From: Locusta migratoria
Taxonomy: Eukaryota > Arthropoda > Insecta > Orthoptera > Acrididae
NCBI GenBank assembly: GCA_026315105.1
Contig: CM048744.1
Location: forward strand, 933,223,503 to 933,287,502
Direction: 5' to 3'
Length of the DNA stretch: 64,000 bases
Part shown: in pieces, positions 63,000 through 64,000 of the stretch
How positions within the stretch are numbered: the first letter of the stretch is position 1
Layout: the number at the start of each line of letters is the position of its first letter
The notes under the pieces: generated by a model
Told to the model about the DNA's origin: nothing
Databases searched by the model: none
The model's input: the letters and a program-made list of their open reading frames with translations, nothing else
Program-made: the position numbers and the translations under genes

Positions 63000-63240
63000 A
63001 TTGTGTTAGGTCAGCAAATTCCTCAAACTCGGGAGCTATCAATAATGGGGCCCCACAGGGTTCTGCCTTGGGTCCTTTAATGTTGTTAATATATATGAAT
63101 TACTTGCCATTCTACATTCATGAAAATGCAAAGTTAGTTTTTTTAACTGAAATGTTCCACATCATTACAAACTGTCATATTATTATTTATGTTACAAGTA
63201 TTACTCTGTTGTTACTGCCTTTCTGCTAACAACATAATAG
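63000..63240 (+). pseudogene. LINE RT fragment with internal deletion
   Basis: It aligns with the LINE at 17150-18235. GGGGCCCCACAGGGTTCTGC to LPFYIHENAKLV corresponds to 17221-17310. The sequence then jumps directly to ACTGAAATGTTCCACATCAT, the element's 3' end (compare 18205). About 850 bp of RT coding is missing. Confidence 0.75.
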
Positions 63241-64000
63241 TATAGTAATCACATCTGAAAAAGAAGAGTAAGGAAGGAAGGAAGCTTAGGGTTTAACATC
63301 CCATCGACAACTTGATCATTAGAAATGGAAAAAAGATGAGCGAACTTATTAAATTGTAAACAATGTATTTCATAGTATTATGAAGTGACATTGTTAGTTC
63401 CTTTTTTCTCCCGTCTTTCCACAGTTGCTTTTTTACATTATAATGTAGAGATTTATGTAAACCATCAATGAAAGCGAATAATTAAAGTTTTATGTTGCCA
63501 TATTCATTTCCCCTTTATTTGAAAGGCATCATCAGTGGTCTGTAAAATATACATTATTATGTTTTACAATATTTCGTTTTTTAGTTTTTAGTATTTTAGG
63601 TTATAGACAGATCTGGTACGTTATCTAAGTATAGTTAATGATATTTGAATGTTATTACTTACAATATGTGGTAGATGCTGGTTTACATGTAGTGCTGATT
63701 GTTGACTTTAGAAGTTTTTTCCCCAATTATATTCCCTTGGCATTTTTGTTTTTAGCACTTCACCACTAGCACTACCAGGCATGTACCATTTTTATCTATT
63801 TATTTATTTATTGAGTTGCCATATTTTTTCATGTCTCCTGCTCGAGAAAGGAGAGAGAGATGCGAGATGTGTGTTTATCTCAGTCTCTCTCACTTTTTTT
63901 AAAAAAAAAAAAATACCCTATTGAAATTGTGTGGGTGGGAATTTTTCTCTTTAGTTACTCTTTCATTTCTTTGACTAGGTTTAGCAGTACGTTTTCATTG
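63241..64000. other. No gene; hammerhead-like motif at 63505-63535 (-)
   Basis: AT-rich. On the minus strand 63535-63505 reads CTGATGATGCCTTTCAAATA, then AAGGGGAAATG, with a CCTTT/AAAGG stem between CTGATGA and GAAA. A short GA patch near 63850 and an A/T-run near 63898-63913 follow. Confidence 0.4.

Noticed and set aside
1..64000. CRISPR array, operon, bacterial promoter or attachment site
   Set aside because: No regularly spaced direct repeats; introns, SINEs, LINEs and microsatellites show a eukaryotic genome.

Overview
The window is eukaryotic and almost certainly comes from a large, repeat-bloated insect genome. The SINEs, Tc1/mariner copies, RTE LINEs and Penelope-like elements are of types I recall from Orthoptera, and a locust such as Schistocerca fits best. 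The genus is inferred, not proven. There are no operons, ribosome binding sites or CRISPR arrays. Most of the 64 kb is mobile-element DNA of several ages, often nested.

The one host gene I can support is a cytochrome P450 of the CYP4 family on the + strand. It is cut into small exons by very long introns. Four consecutive internal exons lie at 25356-25471, 38313-38403, 40956-41141 and 57592-57661. Their splice sites are canonical, their phases agree (1, 0, 1, 1, 2) and they keep an open frame of about 154 residues. The introns are about 12.8, 2.6 and 16.5 kb and are filled with transposons. The 5' exons and the heme-binding 3' half were not found here and probably lie outside the window.

Layout. 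1-5.2 kb: SINEs, Helitron ends, Penelope-type palindromes with hammerhead-like cores, and a GC-rich island. 5.2-12.5 kb: RTE LINE tails, a decayed Tc1 element, three tRNA-headed SINE families and a long-TIR Tc1/mariner element. 12.9-18.2 kb: a Penelope-like element with an inverted RT segment, a palindromic end split by a MITE, and a LINE RT fragment. 18.4-25.3 kb: an unclassified repeat, a ~780-bp palindrome, a decayed BED-finger hAT transposase, a MITE and a Tc1/mariner copy ending 100 bp before CYP4 exon A. 25.3-41.1 kb: three CYP4 exons, Penelope, RTE and Helitron copies, and a mariner carrying a nested SINE and LINE. 41.7-48.6 kb: a piggyBac-like element, then a L1/Tx1-type LINE with an intact 1118-residue ORF2 and an ORF1 broken by a SINE. 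49-64 kb: Tc1, LINE and RTE fragments, MITEs, a large palindrome, the fourth CYP4 exon and diverged LINE pieces.

The elements do not form a pathway. They record repeated insertion. Several insertions can be proven at base level because both target-site duplications and the restored reading frame are visible.
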